Of a DNA stretch of 64,000 bases, positions 35,161 to 47,500 are shown piece after piece (the first letter of the stretch is position 1; each line of letters begins with the position of its first letter). Both the position numbers and the translations under genes were made by a program. Origin of the DNA: Trichostrongylus colubriformis (lineage: Eukaryota > Nematoda > Chromadorea > Rhabditida > Trichostrongylidae). The notes below the pieces were generated by a model. It saw nothing but the letters and a program-made list of their open reading frames with translations. It was not told where the DNA came from and did no database searches. Where the stretch lies: the NCBI GenBank assembly GCA_963978905.1, contig OZ022260.1, forward strand, positions 5,073,725-5,137,724, written 5' to 3'.

Positions 35161-37251
35161 TCCGTTTCCTCTATTCGCAAAGCCACACATTTAGTTGAAT
35201 TCTGGTCCTCCTACAAAAAAGCTGCACGCGCTAATATTCTCCTCAGAAAAAAAAAACAAATCTAACGATTCCGCGAATAACATGATAGTGAATAGTGGGT
35301 AGGTACAAATTTTTCCATACTATAAGAGCTCTACGATATTTACGACTTGACCTGTTTATCTGACCCATATAGTTGTTTACTCACAGGATACTATTTAGTA
35401 GCTTATTTGTTTTTTACGCCGTTTAATACCTCTGAACGGAAATGATCCCCATCGGACATTACGTGAGCCTGGTCAATAAACCTGTGCAGGTAGACCTGAT
35501 TCCTGTATATTTCAAAGGCTTCCCTGATTTGGTGCAAGACCATTCTTAACCCTGCAGAATATGCGGGTATGTACCCGTTTGATGATGTCTTCAGCACCGA
35601 AAAAGTTGTCCGATCCCACAGAAATCAAAACATCGATTTTAAGCCTTTGAATCGATGCCCTGGTTAGAAAAATTGAATAAAGTGGCCAGAACCCAATAAA
35701 TTAGCCTCTATCCTATACGATGGCAATAACCGCGAAGGTGTTTTTCCGTCGCTTATATCGACCAAAACCGCGAATGTGTGATTCGTGGCGGACATACGGA
35801 ACGCCGCGTGATACTGCGCTTTAAATCCGTAGATCTAGAGCTTGACTATCTAAACAGGAAGGGTTTCAAATTCTCATTGGACCTTGAATTGGGACCCAGA
35901 TGGATCGATAAATATGCGGCGACTGATCATAATTGTGAAAACCAAAATTGCAAAATGCCATTCTGCAGCTGGTTAGGTTGCTCGTGATGACTCATTGGCG
36001 AGGAACTTTGTTATAAGCATGGATAACGCTGAGCCAAGAACGGGCACCGTGGCTCATTAGTAGTTTCCCTAATCGGCAGGCGGTGAGTTGTGGGCTTGCT
36101 CCCGCCTGGTGGGCACTCATTTTTGGTTGTATCGTGTTTCTTTTTCACTTTTTAGAGTTTCTTTGTACTGGCACCTATCATCTATAGAGCCACTGTGTTG
36201 TAACTACTGTCTTTATTCAAATCTCCACGATTGTATTGGCGAATTATACTCCGCATTATAAAATCAAATAAAACCGACTTCAAGTCGGTATCATAACCAT
36301 AAACACTTCGCTGTTTTTATTGCCAGATTGGTTCCGGGTCGATGTTCAGCTGGAAAGCTCCATAGTATCAGTATCAATTAACACAAAAGAGAGCAAACAA
36401 GTGTGTGAAGCAAAAATGTTGTTCACAGAATGCGCGCCTTATGCACGCCTGCATTATACGATCCTGGTAGTACACACCGTTAAATGTTTCATTTTACGCT
36501 TAAAGACACCGTAAGGGAGTAATTTTGGCTTACGGTAGAACAGACGTAGTGCGGACGAGTTCGAGTGACCGCCATTGCACAAACTCGCCAATTTGACGCC
36601 TTGGCATGGTGCCAAAAGAAGATGTTTCCATTATAAAGTTGTTCATTCCTTTTACCTTCTACTTTGTTCTTTCTTATATTGTTTCTAGATGTACTTACAT
36701 GAATGTTAATGTAGTTGGGAATGGCCACTCCACTGCGCTGGGAGACAGGTGCTACAACTAACGTTGGCCCACGGCCCGTCTCCTACAGCGGACAACTCGG
36801 AATGGATGCGCTGATGCGAATGGGATGCGAAAACACACCGCAGCGTCGCGCTTTTGAGTCCGGGTTTTTTCGCCTATTATCGCTTCTAACCTTCTGCGTT
36901 CGTTACGAAATGCTCATTTTTTTGTATGTTTCTCTTGTTTCGGACCCCCTTCCCGTTCCTTTAAGGCACACTTCGCAATATATTGTAAGCGTTGTCGCAT
37001 CTGTTACTGAAAATAGAGGTCTTGATTTACAGACCAGAAAAGAAAAACGAACGATAAGCTCAAGAAACGCTGAAAACGAGGTGCCCTGAATACAGTCCTC
37101 GTACGAGTACTACAGGCTAGACTCGAGACTCTACTAGGTGGTGTCGGGTGTGTACACTCATGTCGAATTTTCGCGCGACCGCGCGCGGCGAGCGGCGCCG
37201 CTGACTTCTTCCCGTGTGATTGCGTGCTTTGCAACACTCCCTTTAGAGTTT
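35161..37251. other. Intergenic with tRNA-like segment
   Basis: A SINE-like segment lies at about 36049-36130. A perfect short palindrome ACCGACTTCAAGTCGGT lies near 36270. A 56-bp segment at 36301-36356 is repeated in the same orientation at 38383-38438, on the other side of the foldback element. The short open frame at 35403-35597 (-) has no recognisable domain. Confidence 0.45.
36301..36356. repeat. Direct repeat flanking a foldback element
   Basis: AAACACTTCGCTGTTTTTAT through GTTCAGCTGGAAAG matches 38383-38438 at roughly 80% by eye and in the same orientation. The two copies sit outside the 37252-38297 inverted repeat, so they may mark an older, larger element or a duplication. Confidence 0.6.
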
Positions 37252-38297
37252 AACGCCGAATTAATTGTTTCTTATTCAGAGTTGTTGTCATGTAATGCTA
37301 TCGTCTCTTTTACTTTTTTTATGTCACTATCTCGTTTTTTATGGCACAAAAGTTATAGTTTTTAGATAATGATGAGACAAATAGCTATTTCTCAAAGGAC
37401 CTCCATGGTACCAGACCCTCGCGTCCTGAACGGAATTCCAATCGTCCGCGGCAAGTTGTGCCGACGGCGCCGCGAGTGCGACGTTGCAAAGCGAAAATTA
37501 AACAAGTGTGCACACCCGGTGGTATCAGACGAATTTCAACGATATCACCTGTTTCGTCCCGCTAAATTGTCTTCATCATTAGAATTTCTGTCTTGCCATA
37601 ACTTTTCATTTCATCCAACGCTGGGCGTAATTCGATTCTATGGGACCTCCACACTTATTGGAAGCAACTCACGATCTATCGTCACTATCAGCGAGCCAGG
37701 TGTTGCTGGCTCAGTGCTGACCGTTGCTGATGACAAAGTGTCTCACCAATGAGGCATCACAAACGGACTATGGCTCTTCCTAAGTCGCTTCGGGATGGCA
37801 TTTTGCAATTTTGGCTTTCACACTTATAATCAGTACTCGGATCCCTATCGATCCATCTGGGTCTCACTTGAAAGTTCCATGAGAAGTTCAAACCCTTATA
37901 TGATGAGTGTACCGGAAACTTCACAGCAATCTTCTTTCACTGAGATTGTGATAAATCCGAATTTCCCAATGCGTTCTCGTAATAATGATCCTGGTATCCT
38001 GGTAGTACCGTTGAAATTCGTCTGATACCACCGGGTGTGTACACTTGTCTAATTTTCGCTTTGCGACGTCGCACTAGCGGCGCCATCGGCACAACTTGCC
38101 GCGGACGATTGAAATTCCGTTCAGGACGCGAGGGTCTGGTACCATAGAGTTCCTTTGAGAAATAGCTATTTGTCTCATCATTATCTAAAAACTATAACTT
38201 TTGTGCCATAAAAAAGGAGATAGTGACATGAAAAAAGTAAAAGAGACGATAGCATTACATGACAACAATTCTGACTAAGAAACAATAATTCGGCGTT
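37252..38297. mobile_element. Large foldback element, 290-bp arms
   Basis: The left arm (37252-37541) and right arm (38009-38297) are near-perfect inverted copies of about 290 bp, separated by 467 bp. The arms include ATGATGAGACAAATAGCTAT and its complement, and a GC-rich module with GGTGTGTACACTTGT. The spacer has short open frames only and no recognisable transposase domain. The near-identity of the arms suggests recent formation or gene conversion. Confidence 0.9.
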
Positions 38298-38862
38298 CCT
38301 TGAGTTGCGGTGGCACTGCACTGGGCCGTCATTTCTTACAGAAAGCGGGCATCCTTTTATCGAAGCAGTGATGTTATTATACAAACACTTCGCGGCATTT
38401 ATTGCTAGATTCGTTTCGGATCAGTGCTCAGCTGGAAGGGGGAAGTACCACCAGGATTTCATTTCGATAGCTTACAAATGGGCAAGAATATGGAGGTAGT
38501 CTCACATCGCAAATAGAATTTTCTGGGCCACGCCATGTATCTAACGCTTACCTCAAGCCGAAAAATGCTTATACACGTATTATAAGATAAAGGTGCGATG
38601 AAATAATGTTCAAGGTGGAAAAGACGTGCTTCAAAAGAACAGCACCCAATCACACACAAAGCCTAATACATGGGCTAGCCGTACGGTGTTACGCTTTGCC
38701 TGCCGCAACTCACAGATTCGTGTGACTTCAGTCGATACATGAGCGATGCGAAGCGCGTGACAACACGTCCGCAGCTAATGCCAGCGCCTAGGATAGTGTG
38801 GTAATACATGCAAATTAGCCATTTTGTTTTGTTTCTTCACTGCACGGTAAGCCTGGCATTTA

Positions 38863-39416
38863 CAGGGTGGGGCAATTACGGAAAGTAAATTGATGCCACT
38901 CAAAAACTTTATTTCAGCTTGAACAAAAAAGTAATCATTACCGACTTATTGTCCGAAAAAAACTGAGCAGAAAGCACTAGTTTTTTTCCAAAACAATCTT
39001 CATTTACTTCGGCGCAAGGTGGAAGACGCTTCAGAAACGCATTGACCGTGGCAAGGAGGTAGTCTTCGTCCAACTTATACCAACCTTTCTCTAGCGCTGT
39101 CTTCAAGGATTGAGGTCGCGATGGAGTTTTGAATATGCCTCAGACTCGAGTACGCTCTATACAGAGAAATCCAGTGGACTGAGGCTCGGTGGACTGGGAG
39201 GTTATTCATCAAAAGCGATGAAATCTGGGAAATTCTGTTTGCACCACCCCTGGACACTCTTGGTCTCGTGAGCAGGGGGACCGTCTTGTTGACAGCACCA
39301 TTTCTTATCTCCAAAGTGCCTCTAGGCCCACGGTAAGACTTCGTTCTTCAGAATGTCCAAATAGTTTCTAAAAGTCAATAGCCCGCGTTTGGTTTCCGTA
39401 ATTTTGCCCCACCCTG
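38863..39416 (-). pseudogene. Tc1/mariner-family transposon relic with partial transposase
   Basis: The ends CAGGGTGGGGCAATTACGGA and its inverted counterpart TTTCCGTAATTTTGCCCCAC...CCCTG are each flanked by TA, the target site of this superfamily. On the minus strand, pieces of transposase remain: a QDGPPAH motif holding the second catalytic aspartate, and an LSPLDF motif holding the third acidic residue. They are broken by several stops and at least one frameshift. The N-terminal DNA-binding half is deleted. It is a dead, internally deleted copy. Confidence 0.87.
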
Positions 39417-40361
39417 TAGTTTGTTTTACTACGGCTATAAAATTATCACACTCACGAGATTCATTCACACAATTTCGTCAATTTAAAGAAAGCAGAGGTC
39501 CTGAATGTACTGAAGGAGCCGACCAAAATGATTTCTGGAGTTCGATTTTCCCACTATCCTTATATTGTGATGCGGTTACTATTTACTACGGGCTACGATA
39601 CAGCCCCCTGAAGTAATGTTCGACGAGGTAGGGCTGTCGGAGGAGTGTCTCAAAGAATCAGAATTATGGCATTTTCCTGAAGGGCTGTATCCCACTTGGT
39701 CCACACATTAGTTAATTTTGAAATGGTGATCACTACAAGCGAATCCGTCCCAGGATAATCCAACCTTGACGAAAGTGATTTCGAAGCGGATGGAATATGA
39801 TCTCTTTGATCTGCATAAGAGGTTTAGGGGGGTTCGACCAACGTCCATCTTCTGATCTGCCATGATCTGCCAAGTATTCCTTTGCGTCACTGCGAAAAAC
39901 CCTTGGGCGCAGTAAGTTCAGTGTTCTGTTGATTCTGCAAGATGATAGAGTAGGCTGTCAACATGCCTCAATTTTGATGACAACTTTACAACCGTCCCCA
40001 GTCACAGCAGGTAACCCTTCTGCATAATCTTTGCTACCGACTTTCCCGTGCAAAGGACCAGCTGTTCTCTGTAAACTGGGAAGGTTCCTTTCCTGCATCG
40101 ATCTCTGACTGACTGCTTTCCTTGATCGAAGCGTCATGTGGCTAAGCCGAAAATATCCAGGTGGCCTAGATTAATCACAATTTCATACGGCCACAGTCCA
40201 TAGCCAAGATGAGCCCACTGCGAGTATTCCTTTGGTCGAACTGTGCTGGTTGAAGGGATGAACAGAGCGTTTGAACAGATATTTCAGGAATCGGAGGTAT
40301 ATTCAGCCCCGAAGAACCACAAAAGAATTCAGATGCGAAGTATTTTGAAGCACTTAACATA
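39417..40361. other. Intergenic, no gene seen
   Basis: No supportable exon or repeat between the two TA-flanked elements. Confidence 0.45.
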
Positions 40362-40861
40362 CAGTAGCGCTCAAAAGTCTTCGGCCAAATGTTTTCTTTC
40401 TTGGGTTTTTCACTTGTAAGTTTTTTTTGCGACTGGACCGATCTAAGAGAAAATTTAGTATGTTGTAATTGGAGACACTGCATACTAAATATACTATTTT
40501 GGCGCTCAACGGTATAAGTTATCTGGTTAAATGCAATTTTTTGTTTTTGGAGTGCCATCCCTATGCCGTCCCGCTGTGCCGCTGTCATCAAAAGTCGTGG
40601 TCTTTCTACAATATATTGATGTTCTCTGAGGCTTGCTCGTTTTGTCTCTGTAAAGAAAGCCGTTTTTCTTGACCAAGCCTTTTTTGGGTGGTCTTGTGGC
40701 AAATTCTTGTAAAAAACCATGAAAAGAGCCAAGCGGCATTCAAGTAGAAGGAAATGTTGACAATAGGTTCAGGCACCTTATATTGAAATTTTGTCAAATC
40801 TGGTCAAGTAGAAAAAAGTTATAACAAAAAAGTTTTGGCCGAAGACTTTTGAGCGCTACTG
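40362..40861. mobile_element. Tc1-like MITE flanked by TA, 500 bp
   Basis: Perfect terminal inverted repeats of at least 28 bp begin CAGTAGCGCTCAAAAGTCTT and end with the complement. TA stands immediately outside both ends (40360-40361 and 40862-40863). A minus-strand frame of 185 residues overlaps it, but no DDE motif can be seen, so the element is non-autonomous or eroded. The intact ends suggest it moved more recently than the relic at 38.9 kb. Confidence 0.88.
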
Positions 40862-41749
40862 TATATGTACCCATGCTCAGATATTATGCTTCAATTATTA
40901 ACTTGCAACGCGTCGGCTCTAATAATAACAGGAAACAAGGACCTTTGTTGAAAGTTCCGAGTGCAAAATTATGGCAAGCACGGCACTCGGCTGCATCAAG
41001 CCTTTCCCATTACGATGGTTCGTGATGTGGCTTCAAGCGACTCACACGGTATTACCCAAGTCTGCTGGATGTGGTGCAATGGCAGAATAACACCTCATCC
41101 ACCCCCACGGTCCACGAATCAAGTCATTCGCAAAGGTGCGCTGGTGGAAATTTCTTTCCTCACGGGGTCGGTCGATCTTTTTTGGAGTAAACCAAGAGAA
41201 CGCTTCAAGCATCTTTTGGGCCTACATGTCATTCTATTAGGTTGTAGGATAGTTTTCTGGCGATAACATCCCCACAATCTGACAGCTTCCAGAAATTCTA
41301 AGGATGAGAATCATGAAGAGGGCACTTAAATTAAACTCTATTTGAATTATTTTCAACTCTACGCCTGCGATGAAACTGACGATTTTTCGGAAGTTTTTTC
41401 AGGCGTTGTCCGGTTTCTTACATCTAGGACGAGAACATGGAATTAATAACTCCGATGTGTTGACTCCAAATATATATTTTATTCTATTTTCTCTCTATTC
41501 AAAAACCACTTTTTGAAAATTTTCCAGTTTTCGAAGCTACATCTCCATATATCAGTGTAAGTAAACGCGAATGTCATTGATTTTTAAAAATTGAGCTCTA
41601 GGTTTTGATGAAGAAGATAATCTCAGAGAAAGGAAAAAATCGGAGAAACCATAATTCGCTTAGTATGTTTGTGTGTGTGTGTTTGTCCGTCTGTCACGAA
41701 ATTCATATCTCGCGTCGCAGTAAAGCTGGGACCATGAATTTTACAAGTG
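40862..41749. other. Intergenic, no gene seen
   Basis: No convincing exon. A short GT run (TGTGTGTGTGTGTT, near 41670) leads into the minisatellite. Confidence 0.45.
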
Positions 41750-42290
41750 ATGTAGAGGGCGGCAAGGGGACATTAATGGTGGTGGACCGAAAGTGATAGC
41801 AACTGATAAGGGCTGATAAGGAGCCTCGGAAGACACATGTTACCAAATCCGTTTCGCCTTTCGCGTTCATCGAAGAGCGCCTACGCTTATGGGTTTTTGG
41901 CAGGGTGGGCCAGGGACATTAATGGTGGGTGACCCGCATTGATAACGGTTGATAGGATCCAATAAGCAGCGTAAAAAGGCTAGAGTCGTCAAATCCGTTT
42001 CCCTTTTCGCATTGATCCCGAAGCGTTCACACCACAGATGTTTTGCGACGTAGGACGGGGACATCAATGGTAGGTGATCCAGCTTGATAACGGTTGATAA
42101 GATTTGATAAGGAGCGTGACAAGGGAAAGTCATCAAGGTCGGTTCGCTTTTGCGGCTGAAAGTGGAATGTTCACATTCGCAGGTATTGTAGGGTGCGGGG
42201 ACCTCAATGGTGTTGTTGGGTACAGGGGCCTCAGTGGAACTGATAACGGCTTACAGTGGCTGATAAGAACCGTTAGGAATTGGATGGGAT
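41750..42290. repeat. Minisatellite, ~140-146-bp unit, nearly 4 copies
   Basis: The landmark GGGAC(A/C)T(T/C)AATGGT occurs at about 41767, 41913, 42058 and 42198, a spacing of 146, 145 and 140. Each unit also has TGATAAC-GGTTGATAAG-like words and a TCCGTTTC-CTTTTCGC segment. The last copy is partial. The unit carries several GATAA words, which are GATA-factor-type sites, though this may be incidental. Confidence 0.88.
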
Positions 42291-42756
42291 GAAATCCTTT
42301 ACATCGCTTGCTACTACTATACGACCGCTTTAGCAAAAGCGTCTGATGCTCAGTGGCATTGGGTGAACATATTTTGTTCATGTTCTGATATCACTGGCCG
42401 ATGTATCGACCGCTGAATTGCCTAGGGTTTCAAAAAATGGTGTATTTCTCTTGATACTGCGATCTACATTGATAATCATGATACAACCTATATTTGTGAT
42501 AGCAAAGCAAGCTATTCACTCGGAATCATTTTTCTAATGCGGTACTGGCAGCAACACAGGGTATCGACCGCTGGACTTTGTAAAATTCCAAATAGTGAAG
42601 CATGTTTACGAAAACGATAAACATCGATAAGAGGGATATGGATCTACCATCAATGTGTAGGAATTAGATGCTCAGCAGGTGAATAAAATGTTACCAATCG
42701 ATGCGATCGGATAGAATTTATCGATCTCTAAACTATCCGAATTCCCAAATATGACC
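42291..42756. other. Intergenic, no gene seen
   Basis: No exon, RNA or repeat beyond scattered GATAA/TATCG words. Confidence 0.4.
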
Positions 42757-43029
42757 TGAGCCAGTTGGCTGGCGCACACTACTGCGCGCGATTTATGTCG
42801 CTGACGTGCAAAATGGGTTCGATGCAAAGCGACTGAGGTATATTGATGCCTAAATGCTTTTTTATTACGCCATCTTCTCTGCTTTTTTCCAATTCATTGA
42901 CTCAGCTGAAAGCAGAGGAAAGAAAATTTCCACTTAATCCCATACACAACTTGTGGTCGTGCCGATCGAATCTATTTTTCACAACATCGCCATAAATCGC
43001 GCGCAGTAGTGCGCGCCCGCCAACTGGTA
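42757..43029. mobile_element. Palindromic MITE, ~273 bp
   Basis: The left arm begins CCAGTTGGCTGGCGCACACT and continues ACTGCGCGCGATTTATG. The right arm is the inverted complement, CATAAATCGCGCGCAGTAGT ending GCCAACTGG. The arms are about 70 bp. Weaker pairing (GGGTTCGATGC with GATCGAATC) continues inward. Confidence 0.82.
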
Positions 43030-43711
43030 TATTATAATATGAACAGTCAAGATAGCATGCAACTACCACCATGATCCTGAGAAGACGTAGAACGCATGGT
43101 TCAACACTGAAATGAATTGATGCACGCAAAAAGCTCAATCCCTATTTTAACTCTGCTTTTTTGGGACTATCGCTTTTTCCGAGATTTTCATCCAATTTTC
43201 TATTTAACCATAATTAGCTCTTTTTCCACTGTTGTCTTTTTTATGCGATTTCTCACATAATTAGCCGTGATCGGTGACACCTTGGCTCTTCATTTCTAGA
43301 AGCGGAAGCACAAGCGTTTCAGTAAGGAAATGAGTCATTCTGATAATTGCTGGCTGATTTAATAAGCAGGTATCGCTCAAGGAAAATGCTCGTTAGTCTA
43401 CACTGGGATGAGTCATATACTAATGGGAATGTATAAATCAAAACGGAGCCACATGAAAATGGATAGAAAATGGGAAATGGTAAGAAATTTCCAGAATGTC
43501 ATGTACACGTAACTTATTGAGAAGTGCTGTGCCTAAGTCGCTGTCCATGTCGTTGTCCTACAATAATGCCACGTACCAAGATACAGACAATGATCTTTGC
43601 AACAAAGTGGCTTGAATAAGGGGAAACAAAGACAATGATCGCCAGTGCATAGTTCATTATGCCACTTGTTATCAGTGCATAGTTTACGTTTGTGTTATGA
43701 AAAGGATTGTG
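43030..43711. other. Intergenic, no gene seen
   Basis: Nothing supportable. Short minus-strand frames only. Confidence 0.4.
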
Positions 43712-43785
43712 CATAGGTGGTGTAGTGGAACTGGCGCCGCTTCCACTATAAGTGGGCGATCGAATCCCGGTCAAAATTCGATACG
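43712..43785 (+). mobile_element. tRNA-derived SINE-like segment
   Basis: GGTGGTGTAGTGGAACTGGCGCC resembles a tRNA A box and D arm, and GGGCGATCGAATCCCGGTC resembles a B box and T arm, at near-normal tRNA spacing. The middle does not form a clean anticodon arm. It abuts the foldback element that starts at 43848. Confidence 0.45.
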
Positions 43786-43847
43786 TTGCCAAGCCAACCT
43801 CCCTCCATCCTTTTGGGGTCGGTGTAGCGATGATGTCGTCTGGACAA

Positions 43848-44583
43848 GGATTTTTCCACTATTCAACTATTACTTCCTCAGATACCGCCAGTTGATCAAA
43901 AAAAAATAATTTTTGCTGAAACTTTGCCCTGACTACGAATATGACATCCGTTTTTGCCGTTTGCGCCAAATTGGTGCAACTGCACCATATTAGTACAACA
44001 ACTCGTTTTCATCGAATTCGCTGAAATTTTGCCCAGGGAAGTTATTTGAGGTGCTCATCACGAGCATGACATCGGTTTTCAGCGCCTTTCAAGGCTGCGC
44101 CAGTCATGTTAATTTTTGCTACAGTGCTTAAATAGCTGGAAGTCATCTTCCCGCTGTCGTCTTTCATTTGATACTATCGTACAGTCATCATTGCACACAC
44201 AAGTGTATATTTTCGCCTTAGCCTTAAAAGGGAGGGGAAGGTTCTTCCTTCTTAAGGCTTAGGCAAAACTTGCGGGAACAGTGTGGTGCCCCTACCATAT
44301 CAGCACTGTAATGGAATTAAACGACACCAGCGCTAAAAACGGATGTGATACTCGTGATCAGCACCCCAAATAACCCCCTGGGCAAAGTTTCAGCAAATTT
44401 GCTGAAAACGAGTTGATGCACCAACATGGTGCAATTGCACCAAATTGGCGCACGGCAAAAACGGATGTTATATTCGTAATCAGCACCCCAAATAACCCCT
44501 CTGGGCAAAGTTTTAACGAAAATTATTTTTTTGACCAACTCGATGTGTCTGGGGTAGTAATAGTTGAATAGTGCCGATTTTTC
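43848..44583. mobile_element. Foldback element with TTAGGC-like central hairpin
   Basis: The left arm from GGATTTTTCCACTATTCAAC and the right arm ending GTTGAATAGTGCCGATTTTT are inverted copies over about 240 bp. They include GACATCCGTTTTTGCCGT and its complement. Each arm also holds a repeated piece (GACATC-GTTTT), so the arms are internally duplicated. Near the centre lies a hairpin with stem GCCTTAGCCTTAA / TTAAGGCTTAGGC (about 44215-44264). Confidence 0.85.
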
Positions 44584-47500
44584 TATTCTGTTCCCCCCTC
44601 CCCCCGCTACCACCCACCCTCAAGCCATCGCATAGGCCTAATCGCTTCCAAATGCAACTATGATTCTCAGTGAAGTAAAATGCGTGGCGTTTTCCAAAGG
44701 TAAATGATCAACGTACAATACTTTCTCACTATCTTTTATAGGCATAGCTATCCCTTATCTCACGTGGTTCAATAGGAATATTTTCGGCTTCTATTCAAGG
44801 CCATAGAGATGCCTATTCAGAACAATAATGTGAGGGAGAATTACAGCTACGCATTTCTCAGAATTTTCTGGAAATACGGAGTTCAATGGATCAGTTGTGG
44901 GATCCAATCCAAGCCTCTGCACCAGCAACTTCGGAGCAATGCGCCATATCCGAAGTTATACCGCTAAGAGCGAGAGCTCTCAAACGCTTTTCCGCTTGGT
45001 TTTCTGATGGATTGCCGTTCCGAAAAGGCATTTTCCGTGCAGAAAGCTGAAATGAATGTTGTTAAAAGTCGAATAATTACCGGCGCAGCCTATTTCTCGG
45101 GAAAAGAGTGTGGGCGCGATTGCCCATTACATTGTTATAGGCTTGCATAGGTCATTTCTTATGCAGAGAGCTCCATGGTACGATGAACTCTTTATACAAC
45201 TTCCCGTTTCCGTGCAAACATAGTCGTTGAAAAAACAGTGTGTGCTCCCAAAATGCTGACACCACTACCTTCTCTCGGTTGATATGATAGGGACTTCGAG
45301 GGTGAGAGATGAACGCCGAATGAGAGTGAATATCACCTCAACAGAAAGAAAATTGAAAATAAAAAAAAATCAAATAAATCTGATAAGGATTTACGAGGAA
45401 TGTACTGAAAAAGGTCCCGCTAATGCATGGAGAGATTGATCAAAAACAGAGCGATAATCACTGGTACGTGACCAAAACTCGAATCGCGACAATCAATATA
45501 CCCTCTCAGGTGGCACTACCCTCACAAGGGTGTCATAGCACCTATGATCAGCGTCGACGGGGGTCGTATTTTGGTTTGGAAGGTGGAGGTCGCACTGGAC
45601 TAGAGGAGACCATATTTTTCATATCTACCTCGAGCATCCCTCAACACCCTCCCTATGAGGAGAATTTTGAAGAACCACGGATGATGAGATGAGTTCCAAA
45701 AAAGGTCGTCAATCGATAATCACACTTTGTAGTGTATGAGGTGGTAGTGGTGCACAGTGGTATGGTTATCGATCACAAACCTTTTTTTGAGGAGGAGACT
45801 GCTCGATTATGGGCAAAGTCAGCCCCCACGCGACAGCTTTAGAGGCGTCGACCGCCTCGACGGAGGGAGGTCGTTTTTTAAGAAGTTTCAAGAGGTATAC
45901 TCTCCTTTTTTGGGCGGGGGGTTGTCGTATGTCTCGAAAATTTCATTCGACGCTATACTTGACCCTTCCTATGATTAATATCAAACTTAATATTGCAGCT
46001 TGATGCCCCTCGATACAAAGAAATCCCTGGTGTTTTTAACATGCTTTTGATTGATAAAAATTTATCAAGACCTTATTAGGTTAAACACGACAATAGGAAC
46101 AGGATTACCTTAGGTTACCATGTGCGCCGAGAACCCTCATCGTTGGCACCCCTATTCTGCTATTGATGGAAGCGGCACTGAAGCCAACGATGACCGGCGA
46201 AGGATGATAGCCGTCTGTACTGCCGGATTTTTCAGCAAAAAAACCATCGAGAATTCTCCCGATTGCGTTTCTGATCAATATCTGAGGGAAAAGTTCTATC
46301 GAAAATGTCGAAAGTGTCGATCGATAATCACTTTCTTATTGCAACCTAAATACCAAATGCAAGTGCGATTCATGTTCGACATCCTTTTTTTAGGGAGGGA
46401 TCAAATTTTGGGCCTGTACCTTCATAATCAGACCGAAGCACCATTCCTCCTGGGATCGGTAGATGATGTTTCATGCTTTCGTGAGAAGGGAGAAACATAT
46501 GCTCGTAAACTGCAAAGTCTTCAGAAACCTCGCCAGAGGCTCGTGAATCAGATCAGTGTAATCTTGGATGGATGTGATATGCATGGCATATTCTAAAAGC
46601 AATTTATCCACCGTAAAATGTCCTACCTCTGAGCCTTCCATGTAAATTTGCATTTCGGCGTGATACATCGCGCATACACTCGTCTAATATCTCAGCGAGG
46701 GTATGTGGAGAGAGAGGCTGATAAAGTAAGATAAAGGATTCATCTGTCGACTTTGAACGGTTCGATCAATTTGCACGTGCACTCTTCAGTGACGGTCGTG
46801 TCCAGTAAGTTCTTACTTGTGAATTTTACTGAACTAGTGCTTGAAATGTAGCAACTACTACGGAATCACAAGGTGCCCATCTACCATTTGAAGCTGTTGG
46901 TGTCTTCCAAAGCGTCATTAGTGGTGACGATTTTTGCTGGGGAAATCCGCTCATCACTACTATTCGAGGCTGGGAGAAAGGCATTGTGGAAGCTGCTTTC
47001 GAGGGGCACTGATGTTCTCCAAAAATTCCTTGTCCACAGACAAACGACAGGAAAGCGACAGATTGGTCACGCCATAGTGCTCTGCATTCTCGACGACAAG
47101 GTGGCTAGAGCGTGGCAGAGGAATCACCAGCTCAGTCGTTTCGAAGTGGTGTGAAAAAAGTGATTTTGTGCAGAGAAGATGATTTATTCACAAAAAGCTG
47201 AGCTGGAGCGGGATTGAATTCATCCTTTCTAAGGGGTCACAAACGAAAGATCCAATTCGCTTAGCACAACGCCTCAAATCGAGTGTTCCATCACTGGCTC
47301 ACATTGCTGAAGCTAAACACCACAAAGTACCGCTTGATTGTGCTATCTCATCCGACTGATGGGATAAGATAAGCTCCGTAACCCCCTAGGTATGGTGTAG
47401 TTAATTCGAACATCTGCCTCACTTGCGGCGGTCGAATACTCAGCAACTATCTTCTGCGGAGATATGTCTCAGCCGTCTAACCCAACTAGAGTACCGAATG

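Noticed and set aside
36049..36130. Possible tRNA gene
   Set aside because: A-box-like and B-box-like words are present but no acceptor stem or anticodon arm pairs. Treated as SINE-like.
40175..40732. 185-residue minus-strand open frame
   Set aside because: It runs across one end of the Tc1-like MITE into flanking DNA, so it cannot be an ancestral gene. No transposase motif is visible.
46873..47154. 93-residue frame with faint BEL/Pao gag resemblance
   Set aside because: Resemblance rests on one short segment (LDDKVARAW). Too weak to call.
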